This document shows, one piece after another, positions 8,890-17,791 of a DNA stretch of 64,000 bases. Made by a program: the position numbers and the translations under genes. The notes beneath the pieces were generated by a model that saw nothing but the letters and a program-made list of their open reading frames with translations, did no database searches and was not told the DNA's origin. Each line of letters starts with the position of its first letter. Positions within the stretch are counted from its first letter, which is position 1. This DNA is from Georgenia ruanii (GTDB taxonomy: Bacteria; Actinomycetota; Actinomycetes; Actinomycetales; Actinomycetaceae), in NCBI RefSeq assembly GCF_009193175.1, contig NZ_VUKE01000004.1, positions 62,001-126,000 on the forward strand, read 5' to 3'.

Positions 8890-8940
8890 CCGCACCCGGT
8901 CCGCAACCGCAACCGCATTACCTCTCAATCGGGGTCCGCT
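8890..8940 (+). promoter_or_regulatory. Bipartite upstream element (copy A) before the anchor/LamG module 1
   Basis: CCGCACCCGGTCCGCAA (from 8890) and CAATCGGGGTCCG (from 8926) match the two blocks seen before 26222 and 30714. Here the blocks are 36 bases apart start to start instead of 56, i.e. 20 bases or about two helical turns less. No clear TAnnnT box follows at the expected distance. Confidence 0.4.
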
Positions 8941-9015
8941 AAAGCAACACTCGTGCCGCGGGCTGGTGGTCCGTGCGGGGGGCGCCGTACGCCACGTCGA
9001 GATCGGGGACGAGAG

Positions 9016-9699
9016 ATGTCGGACAAGAACACTGACCGGAAGGCACGAGAGGCCAGGCGGCTGCGTAAGCGACGCGCCTGGTTCATAGGAGCTGCCGTGC
9101 TCGTGATCGGCGGTACCGCCGGGATCGCGGGCGCCGCCGCGGGAACTGGGCAGGCCGGGAATGCACCGCCGGCAACCGGGCAGGCGGAACTGCGGCAGGG
9201 GGAGAGCGTCGCGAGCACGCTGGTGCAGGGCACCACCGTCACTGCCGTGGGCAACACCAAGGCTGGCCCCGCGCCGACTGCCGCCCCGAAGGTCCCTAAG
9301 CCGGTGCCGGTCAAGCTCAAGGAGAAGGCCCAGCTTGAACCCGCGGTCAGTGCACGCCTCGTCGGACTCGGCGTCACCCAGGCCGAAGGGCACGGACCGG
9401 GCGACCTCAGCGGAGACGCCTATGCCGTGACGGTCGAGATCACGAACGGTTCCGGTCGTCCGCTCGACATGAGCAACGTCGTCGTCACACTCGACGCCGC
9501 CGACGGCACACCGGCATCGCCCGTCCAGGGGGACCCGGACGCCAAGCCCATGATGGGCAAGCTGCCCCCGGGCAAGGCCACAACAGGCACGTATCTCTTC
9601 TCATTGCCTCGCACGGGCGACACCGGCGTGCGAGTGAGCTTCACGTACGCGGCCGGGACCCCGACCGCGATCTTCTCCGGCGATGCGAGCTCGCTGTGA
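9016..9699 (+). CDS. Membrane-anchored DUF4352-like protein, module 1 'A' gene
   Basis: 227 residues. A very basic cytosolic N-terminus (about 1-22, KAREARRLRKRR) precedes one transmembrane segment (AWFIGAAVLVIGGTAGIAGAAAG), then a Gly/Ala/Pro-rich linker and a ~110-residue beta-rich domain (AYAVTVEITNGSGRPLD, then ATTGTYLFSLP) of DUF4352/telokin-like character. Topology is N-in, domain outside. It overlaps the next gene by TGATG, indicating coupled translation and a shared role. The protein at 26222 is its paralogue, also placed before a propeller/LamG/PKD gene. Function unknown; the pairing suggests an anchor or assembly partner for the large secreted protein. The ATG at 9016 is preceded by GGACGAGAG. 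Confidence 0.75.
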   Translation: MSDKNTDRKAREARRLRKRRAWFIGAAVLVIGGTAGIAGAAAGTGQAGNAPPATGQAELRQGESVASTLVQGTTVTAVGNTKAGPAPTAAPKVPKPVPVKLKEKAQLEPAVSARLVGLGVTQAEGHGPGDLSGDAYAVTVEITNGSGRPLDMSNVVVTLDAADGTPASPVQGDPDAKPMMGKLPPGKATTGTYLFSLPRTGDTGVRVSFTYAAGTPTAIFSGDASSL

Positions 9700-12600
9700 T
9701 GCGCCGGCAGATCGCCGTCGTCGGTCGGCGAACCGCCCTCGTGGCCGGACGAGGGAACAGCGTCCTGGGCCGCCTCGGACGAATGAGACGCGCCGGGCTG
9801 GCGCTCGTCGCCGCCGGCGGGCTCGCGCTTGCCGGAACGGTGGCAGTCGTCGCGCCGGCGAGCGCTGACATCGCGCCGGCCGACCCGAGCCTGCCGGCCA
9901 CGGTCACCGCCGACCGGTTGCCCACCGTCCAGATCGACGGGGTGGTCTGGTCCCAGGTGGTGGTGGGGAACACGGTGTATGCCGCCGGAAGCTTCGCGAC
10001 CGCGCGGCCGGCGGGGGCGGCCCCCGGGACGAACACGGTGCCACGCCAGAACCTGCTGGCCTACGACATCCGCACCGGCGCCCTGAACGCCTCGTTCGCC
10101 CCCAACCTCAACGCCCAGGCCCTGACGATCACGAAGTCCCCGGACGGCTCACGCATCTTCGTCGGCGGCGACTTCACGCAGGTCAACGGGCAGGCTCGGA
10201 ACCGCATCGCGGCCTTCGACACGGCGACCGGCCAGCTGGTGGCCGGGTTCGCACCGTCCGTGAACGGTCAGGTCCGCGCCGTGGCGGCGACCAGCTCGGC
10301 CGTCTACCTCGGCGGCACGTTCTCCACGGTCGGCGGCATCGGCCGCACCCGTCTCGCCGCCGTCGCGCCCTCGAACGGTGCGGTCCTGTCCTGGGCCCCG
10401 CGCGCGGACGACCGCCAGGTCGACGCCATGACCATGTCGCCCAGCGGCGGCAAGGTCATCGTGGGGGGCCGGTTCACGACACTCAGCGGCGTCGCGGCCT
10501 ACGGCATGGGCGCCCTCGACGCGTCCAGCGGTGCCGTCCTGCCCTGGCCCGCCAACCAGGTGGTGCGCGACGCGGGCAAGGACGCCGGGATCACCAGTCT
10601 CGCCGCCGACGGTGAGCGCGTCTACGGCAGCGGCTATCACTTCGGCGGAGGCGGGAACCTGGAGAACTCCTTCGCCGCGGACGGGGAGACGGGCCAGATC
10701 GTCTGGGTGGCGGACTGCCACGGCGACACCTACTCGGTCTTCCCCATGAAGGGCGCCCTCTACACCACCGGGCACGCGCACTACTGCGGCAACCTCGGGA
10801 CCGGTGGGTTCCCGCAGACCGAGCCCGAGTGGACGGAGTACCGCAGCATCGCCTTCAGCCGCGAGGCGACCGGGGTGAACAAGCCCGACATCTACGGATA
10901 CCCCGACAACCCGGGCGTGCCGTCGCCCACGCTCCTCAACTGGTTCCCCGACGTCAATCACGGCCTGTACACCGGCCAGTATCAGGGCCCCTGGCACGTC
11001 ACCGGCAACGACGAGTACCTGGTGCTGGGCGGGGAGTTCCGCAGCGTCAACGGGACCCCGCAGCAAGGCCTGGTGCGGTTCGCCTTCCCGCAGAACGCGC
11101 CGAAGGCGGAGGGGCCGCAGCTGAAGTTCGAGAAGTTCCTTCCCCGCGCCGTCTCGCTGGCGGCCGGCACCGTCCGTGTCTCGATGCCGGGGAACTGGGA
11201 CCGCGACAACGCCACCTTGACGTACCGGCTGTACCGCGACTCCGAGACGGTCCCACCGGTGTACGAGAAGGCGGTCACGGCGCGCTTCTGGGAGACCACA
11301 CCGCAGGGGTACCTCGACACGGGGCTGCAGCCCGGGGCGACGCATCGTTACCGGCTGACGGCGACCGACTCCACGGGCAACGTCGCGAAGTCGGACTGGG
11401 TGTCGGTGACCGTTTCCACCCAGGGACAGCTGAGCTCCTACGCACGCAAGGTCCTCGAGGGCAACCCGGCCAGCTACTGGCGTCTCGGCGAGCCCAACGG
11501 CCCCGACGTCTACGACTGGGCGGGCTTCTCCGACGCCACTGCCGGAAGCGGGGTCAGCCGGGGGGCGGCGGGCGCCATCACCGGTGACACGAACGCCGCG
11601 TCGCACTTCAACGGCACCGGCACGGGCACCGCGGCGACCCGGACGGCGCAGGACGGCCCGAACGTCTTCACCGCGGAGAGCTGGGTCCGGACCACCTCCA
11701 CACGAGGCGGCAAGATCATCGGGTTCGGCAACAGTGCGACCGGGAACTCCAGCGCCTACGACCGCCACGTCTACATGGACAACGCGGGCAAGATCTGGTT
11801 CGGCGTCCATCCGGGCGGCGTGCGCACGGTGAACAGCACCGCGTCCTACAACGACGGCCGGTGGCACCACGTCGTGGCCACCCTGGGGGCCAACGGCATG
11901 CAGCTGTTCGTCGACGGCAAGCGCGTCGCGCAGCGCTCCGACGTCACCGCGGCCCAGGGCTACTCCGGCTACTGGCGCATCGGCGGGGACAACCTGAACG
12001 GCTGGACCTCCCAGCCGGCCAGCAACTACCTCGACGGCGACATCGACGAGGTTGCGGTGTACCCGACCGTGCTCTCCGCAGCCGCCGTCAACGACCACTT
12101 CGTAGCCGGCGGAGGCACCTCCTCCGTGCCACCGGCACCGAGCGACAAGTACGGCGCGGCGGTCTACAACGCGGACCCGGACCTGTACTGGCGACTGAAC
12201 GAGCAGGCAGGCCCGACCGCGCAGGACGCGGGGAAGCAGGGCGTGCCCGGCACCTACAACGGTGAGTACCAGCTGCAGGCGGCGGGCGCCCTCGCCGGCG
12301 TGAACGACCGGGCCGTGCGCTTCACCGGGACCGGAGGGCACATCGCCTCCACCGCCCAGTTCACCAACCCGAGCGTCTACTCCCTCGAGCTGTGGTTCAG
12401 CACGACGACCACCCGCGGAGGAAAGCTCATCGGCTTCGGAGCCTCGGCCACGGGCACGTCGTCGAACTACGACAGGCACGTGTACATGCAGGACGACGGT
12501 CGCCTGGTGTTCGGGGTGTGGACCGGGCAGACGAACACCATCACCACGGATCGGGGCTACAACGACGGCCGCTGGCACCACATGGTCGCGACCCAGTCCT

Positions 12601-13988
12601 CCGGTGGCATGCGGCTCTACGTCGACGGCGCTCTCGCGGGCACCAACCCCCAGACCCAGGCGGAGAACTACACCGGGTACTGGCGGGTCGGCGGCGACAC
12701 CACCTGGGGCTCCTCCAGCCCGTTCCTGGAGGGCCTCATCGACGAGGCGGCCGTCTACTCCTCGGAGCTGTCAGCGAACCAGGTGTCCGAGCACTACGCC
12801 CTCGGCACCGATGCGCCGCCGCCGAACGTGGCGCCGACGGCGGCGTTCACCTCCACGGCGGCGAACCTGGCGGCGTCCTTCGACGCCGCGGGGTCCTCGG
12901 ACCCGGACGGGACCATCGCGTCCTACGCGTGGGACTTCGGCGACGGGGCCACGGGTACCGGGGTGAAGCCGTCGCACACGTACGCGGCGGCGGGCACCTA
13001 CACGGTCAGGCTCACGGTGACGGACAACGTCGGTGCGACGGGCACCGTGACCCACGCCGTGACGGTGACAGCGCCGCAGCCGGGGAACGTGGCGCCGACG
13101 GCGGCGTTCACCTCGACGGCGGCGGACCTGGCGGCGTCCTTCGACGCCGCGGGGTCCTCGGACCCGGACGGGACCATCGCGTCCTACGCGTGGGACTTCG
13201 GCGACGGCGCCACGGGTACCGGGGTGACGGCGTCGCACACGTACGCGGCGGCGGGCACCTACACGGTCAGGCTCACGGTGACGGACAACGTCGGTGCGAC
13301 GGGCACCGTCTCCCACGCGGTCACGGTGACGGCGCCGCCTGGCGAGGCGCCGCTCGCGGCCGACGCGTTCGGCCGCACCGTCGCTCGCGGCTGGGGCAGC
13401 GCGGACACGGGCGGCCCGTGGTCGGCCAGCGGCACGGGCGCGGTGCTCGACGTGGCCGACGGGGTGGGGCGGCTGACCGCTCCGGCCGCCGGCAGGACCA
13501 GCGGTGCCTACCTGACCGGGGTCTCGCAGACCTCTGGGCTCACCCAGGTCCAGGTCTCGCTCGACAAGATCGCGGACGGCGGCGGGTCGTACGTCAGCGT
13601 GCTGGGCCGGAGGGTCAACGGCCAGGACTATCGGCTGCAGGCGCGGGTCCTCTCGAACGGGACCGTGACCGCGGAACTCATGCGCTACACCACGAGTGAG
13701 GTCCGGCTGGGCAACGCCGTCACGGTTCCGGGAGTTCGCTTCGCCCCGGGCGATGTGGTCAACATCGTGTTCGAGGTGACGGGGACCAGTCCGACCCTGT
13801 TGCGAGCGAAGCTCTGGGAACAGGGCATGGCCGAGCCGTCGACGTGGTTGATCTCTGCCACCGACTCCACCGCCAGCCTTCAGGCTCCCGGGGGCATCGG
13901 CCTGCTGATGTACCTCAGCAGCTCGGCCACCAACGCCCCCGTGACCGCCAGGTTCGACAACCTGACCGTTCGGAAGGGGGGTGCCTGA
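9699..13988 (+). CDS. Secreted multidomain protein: DUF5122-like beta-propeller, FN3-like, two LamG, two PKD, C-terminal beta domain (module 1 'B' gene)
   Basis: 1429 residues, exported. Sec signal peptide about 28-55 (AGLALVAAGGLALAGTVAVV, then PASADI). Residues ~60-470 form a propeller with delta-60/DUF5122 repeats such as FVGGDFTQVNGQARNRIAAF. It contains the cluster DCHGDTY with GHAHYC (Cys340, His341, His359, His361, Cys363). An FN3-like segment (~485-575), two LamG/concanavalin-like domains (~580-805, ~815-1035; each with GRWHH and a YWRxGGD-like strand), two PKD domains (~1043-1210; PDGTIASYAWDFGDG) and a C-terminal jelly-roll-like domain follow. No LPxTG or SLH anchor is seen. Start overlaps the stop of the anchor gene; a GTG three bases earlier is possible. 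Likely a glycan-binding matrix or adhesive protein. Confidence 0.85.
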   Translation: MRRQIAVVGRRTALVAGRGNSVLGRLGRMRRAGLALVAAGGLALAGTVAVVAPASADIAPADPSLPATVTADRLPTVQIDGVVWSQVVVGNTVYAAGSFATARPAGAAPGTNTVPRQNLLAYDIRTGALNASFAPNLNAQALTITKSPDGSRIFVGGDFTQVNGQARNRIAAFDTATGQLVAGFAPSVNGQVRAVAATSSAVYLGGTFSTVGGIGRTRLAAVAPSNGAVLSWAPRADDRQVDAMTMSPSGGKVIVGGRFTTLSGVAAYGMGALDASSGAVLPWPANQVVRDAGKDAGITSLAADGERVYGSGYHFGGGGNLENSFAADGETGQIVWVADCHGDTYSVFPMKGALYTTGHAHYCGNLGTGGFPQTEPEWTEYRSIAFSREATGVNKPDIYGYPDNPGVPSPTLLNWFPDVNHGLYTGQYQGPWHVTGNDEYLVLGGEFRSVNGTPQQGLVRFAFPQNAPKAEGPQLKFEKFLPRAVSLAAGTVRVSMPGNWDRDNATLTYRLYRDSETVPPVYEKAVTARFWETTPQGYLDTGLQPGATHRYRLTATDSTGNVAKSDWVSVTVSTQGQLSSYARKVLEGNPASYWRLGEPNGPDVYDWAGFSDATAGSGVSRGAAGAITGDTNAASHFNGTGTGTAATRTAQDGPNVFTAESWVRTTSTRGGKIIGFGNSATGNSSAYDRHVYMDNAGKIWFGVHPGGVRTVNSTASYNDGRWHHVVATLGANGMQLFVDGKRVAQRSDVTAAQGYSGYWRIGGDNLNGWTSQPASNYLDGDIDEVAVYPTVLSAAAVNDHFVAGGGTSSVPPAPSDKYGAAVYNADPDLYWRLNEQAGPTAQDAGKQGVPGTYNGEYQLQAAGALAGVNDRAVRFTGTGGHIASTAQFTNPSVYSLELWFSTTTTRGGKLIGFGASATGTSSNYDRHVYMQDDGRLVFGVWTGQTNTITTDRGYNDGRWHHMVATQSSGGMRLYVDGALAGTNPQTQAENYTGYWRVGGDTTWGSSSPFLEGLIDEAAVYSSELSANQVSEHYALGTDAPPPNVAPTAAFTSTAANLAASFDAAGSSDPDGTIASYAWDFGDGATGTGVKPSHTYAAAGTYTVRLTVTDNVGATGTVTHAVTVTAPQPGNVAPTAAFTSTAADLAASFDAAGSSDPDGTIASYAWDFGDGATGTGVTASHTYAAAGTYTVRLTVTDNVGATGTVSHAVTVTAPPGEAPLAADAFGRTVARGWGSADTGGPWSASGTGAVLDVADGVGRLTAPAAGRTSGAYLTGVSQTSGLTQVQVSLDKIADGGGSYVSVLGRRVNGQDYRLQARVLSNGTVTAELMRYTTSEVRLGNAVTVPGVRFAPGDVVNIVFEVTGTSPTLLRAKLWEQGMAEPSTWLISATDSTASLQAPGGIGLLMYLSSSATNAPVTARFDNLTVRKGGA
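12828..13339 (+). repeat. Near-identical direct repeat encoding the two PKD domains
   Basis: Two units of about 251 bases (from 12828 and from 13089; period 261 bases = 87 codons) differ at only a few positions, including synonymous sites. This indicates a recent duplication or gene conversion inside the reading frame, not old domain divergence. Confidence 0.9.
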
Positions 13989-14001
13989 CCTGACGGGTGC
14001 C

Positions 14002-14033
14002 GCACGCACCCCCCTTCCGAGGGGGGTGCGTGC
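14002..14033 (+). terminator. Terminator hairpin after module 1
   Basis: A perfect 13-bp stem (14002-14014 with 14021-14033) and a 6-base loop lie 14 bases after the stop of the LamG/PKD gene. It ends the anchor-LamG transcript and argues against any upstream start of the beta-helix gene. Confidence 0.88.
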
Positions 14034-14137
14034 CCGTGCCGGACAATGTGCCGCCTGGCCTCGACGCGGGGCCGAGGGGTGCCCTGCCCGTTGGTGACGC
14101 TCCCCGGGAGGACCCACTGGAACGCCAGCGAGATCGG

Positions 14138-15937
14138 ATGCCACAGGTACGCCGCGGCCGACGGTCGATAACGCGCGTGTGGTCCACCCTGCTTGCGCTC
14201 GTCCTGCTCCTGGGCTCGGGTGGTCTCGCTCTGGGCCTGACCCGGCTCGGCTCGACGTCGAGCTCGGTGACGGACGCGGGCACGGCTCCGCAGGACGGCG
14301 CTCCCGACACGCGGACCATTCATGTGGCGCCCGACGGCGACGACACGGCCGAGGGCACCGCCATCGCGCCCAAGCGCACGCTGCAGGCGGCGGTCAACGA
14401 GTCGGACGCCGGGGACACGGTCATGGTGCACGCCGGCGTCTACCACGAGGAGCTCAAGATCGAGGAGCGACGAGGTCTGAGGCTCGTTGCGGCACCGGGG
14501 GCGGAGGTCTGGCTGGACGGGTCGGTCGTCGTGCCCGGTTGGGCCCGGGACGGCGAGCGGTGGGTCTCCGACGGTTGGAGCACCGAGTTCGACTCCAGTC
14601 CGACGTACAGCTGGGGGAAGCCGGACGGCGTGAGGCCCGGGTGGATCTTCCTCAACCCGGAGTACCCGTTGGCCGCGCACCCGGACCAGGTATGGATCGA
14701 CGGCGAACGTCAGGTGCAGGTGGGGGCGAGAGCGGAGGTACGCCCAGGGACCTTCTTCGTCGACTACGACGACGACAAGATGTTCCTGGGGAGCGACCCG
14801 ACCGGGCGAACCGTGACCGCGAGCGCGCAGGCTCGCGCCGTGCGGATCCTGAGCGCCGGGGTCCTCATCCGCGGCATCGGCGTCCGTAAGTACGCCCCCT
14901 CCGTACCGCACATGGGAGCGGTGACGGTGGAGGCGCCGGACGTCACGCTGGAGCACGTCAGCGTCACCGACAACGCCACGACCGGGATGCACGTGCTGAG
15001 CGAGCGTGCGAAGCTGCGCGACGTCACCCTCGAGCGCAACGGGATGATGGGCCTCAGCGCGACCGAGGCTGACGGCCTCGAGCTGGTGCGGGTGACGGCG
15101 AGCGAGAACAACCTCGAGGGGTTCAACAAGTCTCCGGCGGCCGGCGGCGCCAAGATCGGCCGGTCGTCGACGATCCTTGTCAAGGATTGCGTCTTTGCGG
15201 GGAACCTCGCGAACGGGCTCTGGTTGGACGAGTCCGTCTCCGGCATCAAGCTCCTGCACTCGCGCTTCGTGGACAACTCCGGCCACGGCATCTCGATCGA
15301 GGTCTCCGGCCACGGCACCGTCATGGGCAACGTCATCGCCCACAACGCCGGCAACGGTGTGAAGCTCAACGATGCGGAAGACGTCGCGGTGTGGAACAAC
15401 ACCTTCGTCGACAACGTCCGCTCGATCAACATCGTGCAGGACACCCGGGACGTCGAGCCTGGACGCACCTTCCGCGACCCCGAGCTGCCGCTCACCTGGC
15501 GGACCCAGCGCATCACCATCCGGAACAACGTCATCGCCGCCACCGGTACGCACCTCGGTGGCGCCGCCCGGTCCCGGACCTGCCTGTTGTGCGTCGAGGA
15601 CTACAGCGGTCGGTGGACCGCTGCCGAGATGGACGTGACCGCCCTGGGCAACGTGTACCAGCGGGCAGATGCCACGTCGCCGAAGTGGATGATCGTGTGG
15701 GCCCGACGCGACAAGGACCCGTACGTGTTCCACGGTGTGAAGGACTTCCGCGCCGCTGTGCGCCAGGAAGAGACCGGTGTGGAGGTGACCGGGACCTCGC
15801 TGCTGAGCGACGACTTCTGGCCGGAACCCGCTCTGGAGCACCTGTACGCCTCGGTGGCGCAACCGCTGCCCGCCGACCTCGCCGAGCTCGCTGGGCGCCC
15901 GGTCGGAGACCGGCACCTGGGGGCCTGGAGCCGATGA
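14138..15937 (+). CDS. Membrane-anchored right-handed parallel beta-helix protein
   Basis: 599 residues: short basic N-terminus, one transmembrane or uncleaved signal segment (~14-34, VWSTLLALVLLLGSGGLALG), a low-complexity linker, then IHVAPDGDDTAEGTAIAPKRTLQAA (split here by a DUF1565-like entry motif of pectate-lyase/beta-helix proteins) and NosD/Beta_helix-type coils (~270-480; for example HGISIEVSGHGTVMGN, NNTFVDNV). Such proteins bind or cleave acidic polysaccharides outside the cell; in this cluster it could be an epimerase, lyase or modifier of the exopolysaccharide. Catalytic residues cannot be assigned. ATG 14138 was chosen since earlier in-frame starts would translate the terminator stem. 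Confidence 0.75.
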   Translation: MPQVRRGRRSITRVWSTLLALVLLLGSGGLALGLTRLGSTSSSVTDAGTAPQDGAPDTRTIHVAPDGDDTAEGTAIAPKRTLQAAVNESDAGDTVMVHAGVYHEELKIEERRGLRLVAAPGAEVWLDGSVVVPGWARDGERWVSDGWSTEFDSSPTYSWGKPDGVRPGWIFLNPEYPLAAHPDQVWIDGERQVQVGARAEVRPGTFFVDYDDDKMFLGSDPTGRTVTASAQARAVRILSAGVLIRGIGVRKYAPSVPHMGAVTVEAPDVTLEHVSVTDNATTGMHVLSERAKLRDVTLERNGMMGLSATEADGLELVRVTASENNLEGFNKSPAAGGAKIGRSSTILVKDCVFAGNLANGLWLDESVSGIKLLHSRFVDNSGHGISIEVSGHGTVMGNVIAHNAGNGVKLNDAEDVAVWNNTFVDNVRSINIVQDTRDVEPGRTFRDPELPLTWRTQRITIRNNVIAATGTHLGGAARSRTCLLCVEDYSGRWTAAEMDVTALGNVYQRADATSPKWMIVWARRDKDPYVFHGVKDFRAAVRQEETGVEVTGTSLLSDDFWPEPALEHLYASVAQPLPADLAELAGRPVGDRHLGAWSR

Positions 15938-15991
15938 CCCCGGTCATCGCGCGCGGGGCAGAGATGGCCGGGCCCGACCGGATCGTCGCGG

Positions 15992-16028
15992 GAATCGGCC
16001 CCGTACGGCCCGATGCCCGCCGTACCCT
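15992..16028 (+). promoter_or_regulatory. Promoter-like element (copy D) before the Wzz/BY-kinase gene
   Basis: GAATCGG (15992) followed by CCCGTACGG and, 25 bases after the GAATCG box, TACCCT (16023-16028). The order and spacing match the elements before 26222 and 30714 (CAATCG, CCGTCCG, TAGCGT), so the three operons may share a regulator or sigma factor. Confidence 0.45.
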
Positions 16029-16105
16029 CGGCGTTGGGGGAACGGACGCAAGCCAGCTGACGAGTCCGCACGCTGGCCTCGGAGCCGCAGAGCAAGGGGA
16101 TGTCC

Positions 16106-17791
16106 ATGTCGTTCCGTGAGTACCTGGAGCTGCTGCAACGGCGTTGGCGCATCGTGGTGTCGATGCTCATGATCGGTCTGCTGGTTGCGGTGGCATTCAA
16201 CGTGCTCGCCCGGAAGTCGTACACGGCGGCGGCGACCTCCTTCGTCACGGTCTCCGATGCGGACGCCGCGGCGTCGGGTGAGCTGTTCCAGGGCTCGCAG
16301 TTCGCCGTGCAGCGGATGGCCTCCTACGCGGCTCTGAGCTCGAGCCCTGAGGTGCTCGACGGAGTGATCGACGAGCTCGCGCTCGACATCTCGCCACGGG
16401 CGCTGCGAAAGATGGTGACCGTCTCCAGCCCAGCGACCAGCGTGCTGCTCGAAGTGTCCGTCGAGGACGCAGATCCTCGGCAGGCGGCGAACATCGCCGA
16501 CGAGGTGTCCCGTCAGCTCGGGATGCTGATCGAGCGGCTCGAGACGCCACGCGGCCTGGCCGCGTCCTCGGTGAAGGTCACCCTGACCCGGCCCGCAGAC
16601 GTCCCGGTCGCGCCGTCCTCACCGCGCGTGACGCTCAACCTTCTTCTCGGCATGGCAGGTGGCGCCGCGGCCGGTTTGCTGCTGGCTCTGCTCAGGCATC
16701 ACCTCGACCGCCGCCTCAGGACCGTTGCCGACGTCCGGGCGATCACCGAGGTGGCGCCGCTCGGCTCGACCATCCATTCCCGGGCGGCCGAGCGTGAGCC
16801 ACTCGTCGCCACGGAGCTCGGGTCGGTGGAGGCGGAGCGTTACCGCAGCATCCGGGCCTCTCTGAAGCTCGCCGACGCGGGCCGCGAGAGCCACCAGCTT
16901 GTCATCAGCTCGCCGGCCGCCGGTGACGGCAGGACGAGCGTGGCCGCGAACCTGGCGCTGAGCTGGGCCGTCGCCGGCGCCACGGTGTGTCTTGTCGACG
17001 CCGATCTGCGGAGCCCCACGGCTTCCCGAGTCTTCGGGCTCGAGAGCGCCGACGGGCTCACCGACGTGGTGGCCGGTGACGCAGAGCTCGACACCGTGCT
17101 CCGTTCCTGGAACGGCGGTGCCCTCACCATCCTGCCCGCAGGGTCGCTGCCACCGGATCCGGTCGAGCTGCTCGGGTCCAAGGCCATGGGCCACCTGATC
17201 GCTGAGCTGGGAGCGCGCTTCGATGTCGTGATCTACGACTCGGAACCCATGCTCGCGGTCGGCGACGCGGCTGTCCTGGCGCGCGCGGTGGGCGGCCTGG
17301 TGCTGGTGGTTCGCTCAGGCGCGACCACGGCGGCTCAGCTCTCGGCCTGCCTCGAGAAGGTGCGGGGGGCCCGGCTGCCCCTGCTCGGCACGGCGCTCGT
17401 CGGAGTCAAGGAGCGTCGACGCGCCAGACGCCGGCACCGCGTCGTGGACGACGGGCGCCGGGTCGTGGAGCCCCGAGACGCCGCACCGAGTCGGCGACAC
17501 CGAGTGCCGCCGCCGACCGGGCGCGCCACGACAGCCGAGGTCTTGCGCAGCCTAGGTGCGCGGTCGGGCGATGATGCGGTGGGCGAGCATCGACATCGTG
17601 AAGAAGACGATGAAGGCCGGCGCGGTGTCGAACATGCCGCTCTCCAGCACGCCCACCAGCGTGACGAGCAGGGCGAGGCCTCCGACGAGCGATCGCTGTG
17701 GCCGGGGGAGCCGCAACGCACGGACAAGGGTGGCGAGCACGAACAGCAGCAGGATCATGCTGCCGACGTACCCAGCCTGGATCAGCGCTGA
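16106..17791 (+). CDS. Wzz-type polysaccharide co-polymerase fused to a degenerate BY-kinase domain
   Basis: 561 residues controlling chain length/export in Wzx/Wzy pathways. TM1 about 16-35, extracytoplasmic Wzz loop, Pro-rich PVAPSSPR (167-174) before TM2 (~176-196), then a cytosolic CpsD-like ATPase. The P-loop reads AAGDGRTS with Arg276 where Lys is invariant; Walker A' VDADLRSPT (298-306) is intact; the C-terminus has no Tyr cluster. It may therefore not autophosphorylate. The second ATG (16106) fits the SD AAGGGG better than the ATG at 16100. The last ~80 residues overlap the convergent Wzy gene by 240 bases and look like accidental read-through (highly charged), so the functional protein probably ends near residue 440-480. 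Confidence 0.82.
   Translation: MSFREYLELLQRRWRIVVSMLMIGLLVAVAFNVLARKSYTAAATSFVTVSDADAAASGELFQGSQFAVQRMASYAALSSSPEVLDGVIDELALDISPRALRKMVTVSSPATSVLLEVSVEDADPRQAANIADEVSRQLGMLIERLETPRGLAASSVKVTLTRPADVPVAPSSPRVTLNLLLGMAGGAAAGLLLALLRHHLDRRLRTVADVRAITEVAPLGSTIHSRAAEREPLVATELGSVEAERYRSIRASLKLADAGRESHQLVISSPAAGDGRTSVAANLALSWAVAGATVCLVDADLRSPTASRVFGLESADGLTDVVAGDAELDTVLRSWNGGALTILPAGSLPPDPVELLGSKAMGHLIAELGARFDVVIYDSEPMLAVGDAAVLARAVGGLVLVVRSGATTAAQLSACLEKVRGARLPLLGTALVGVKERRRARRRHRVVDDGRRVVEPRDAAPSRRHRVPPPTGRATTAEVLRSLGARSGDDAVGEHRHREEDDEGRRGVEHAALQHAHQRDEQGEASDERSLWPGEPQRTDKGGEHEQQQDHAADVPSLDQR

Noticed and set aside
10149-12581. 810-residue frame antisense to the first LamG/PKD gene
   Set aside because: Shadow of the well-supported secreted protein; no motif.
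13997-14137. Upstream extension of the beta-helix gene to 13997
   Set aside because: It would translate a perfect terminator stem and gives no family-like sequence.
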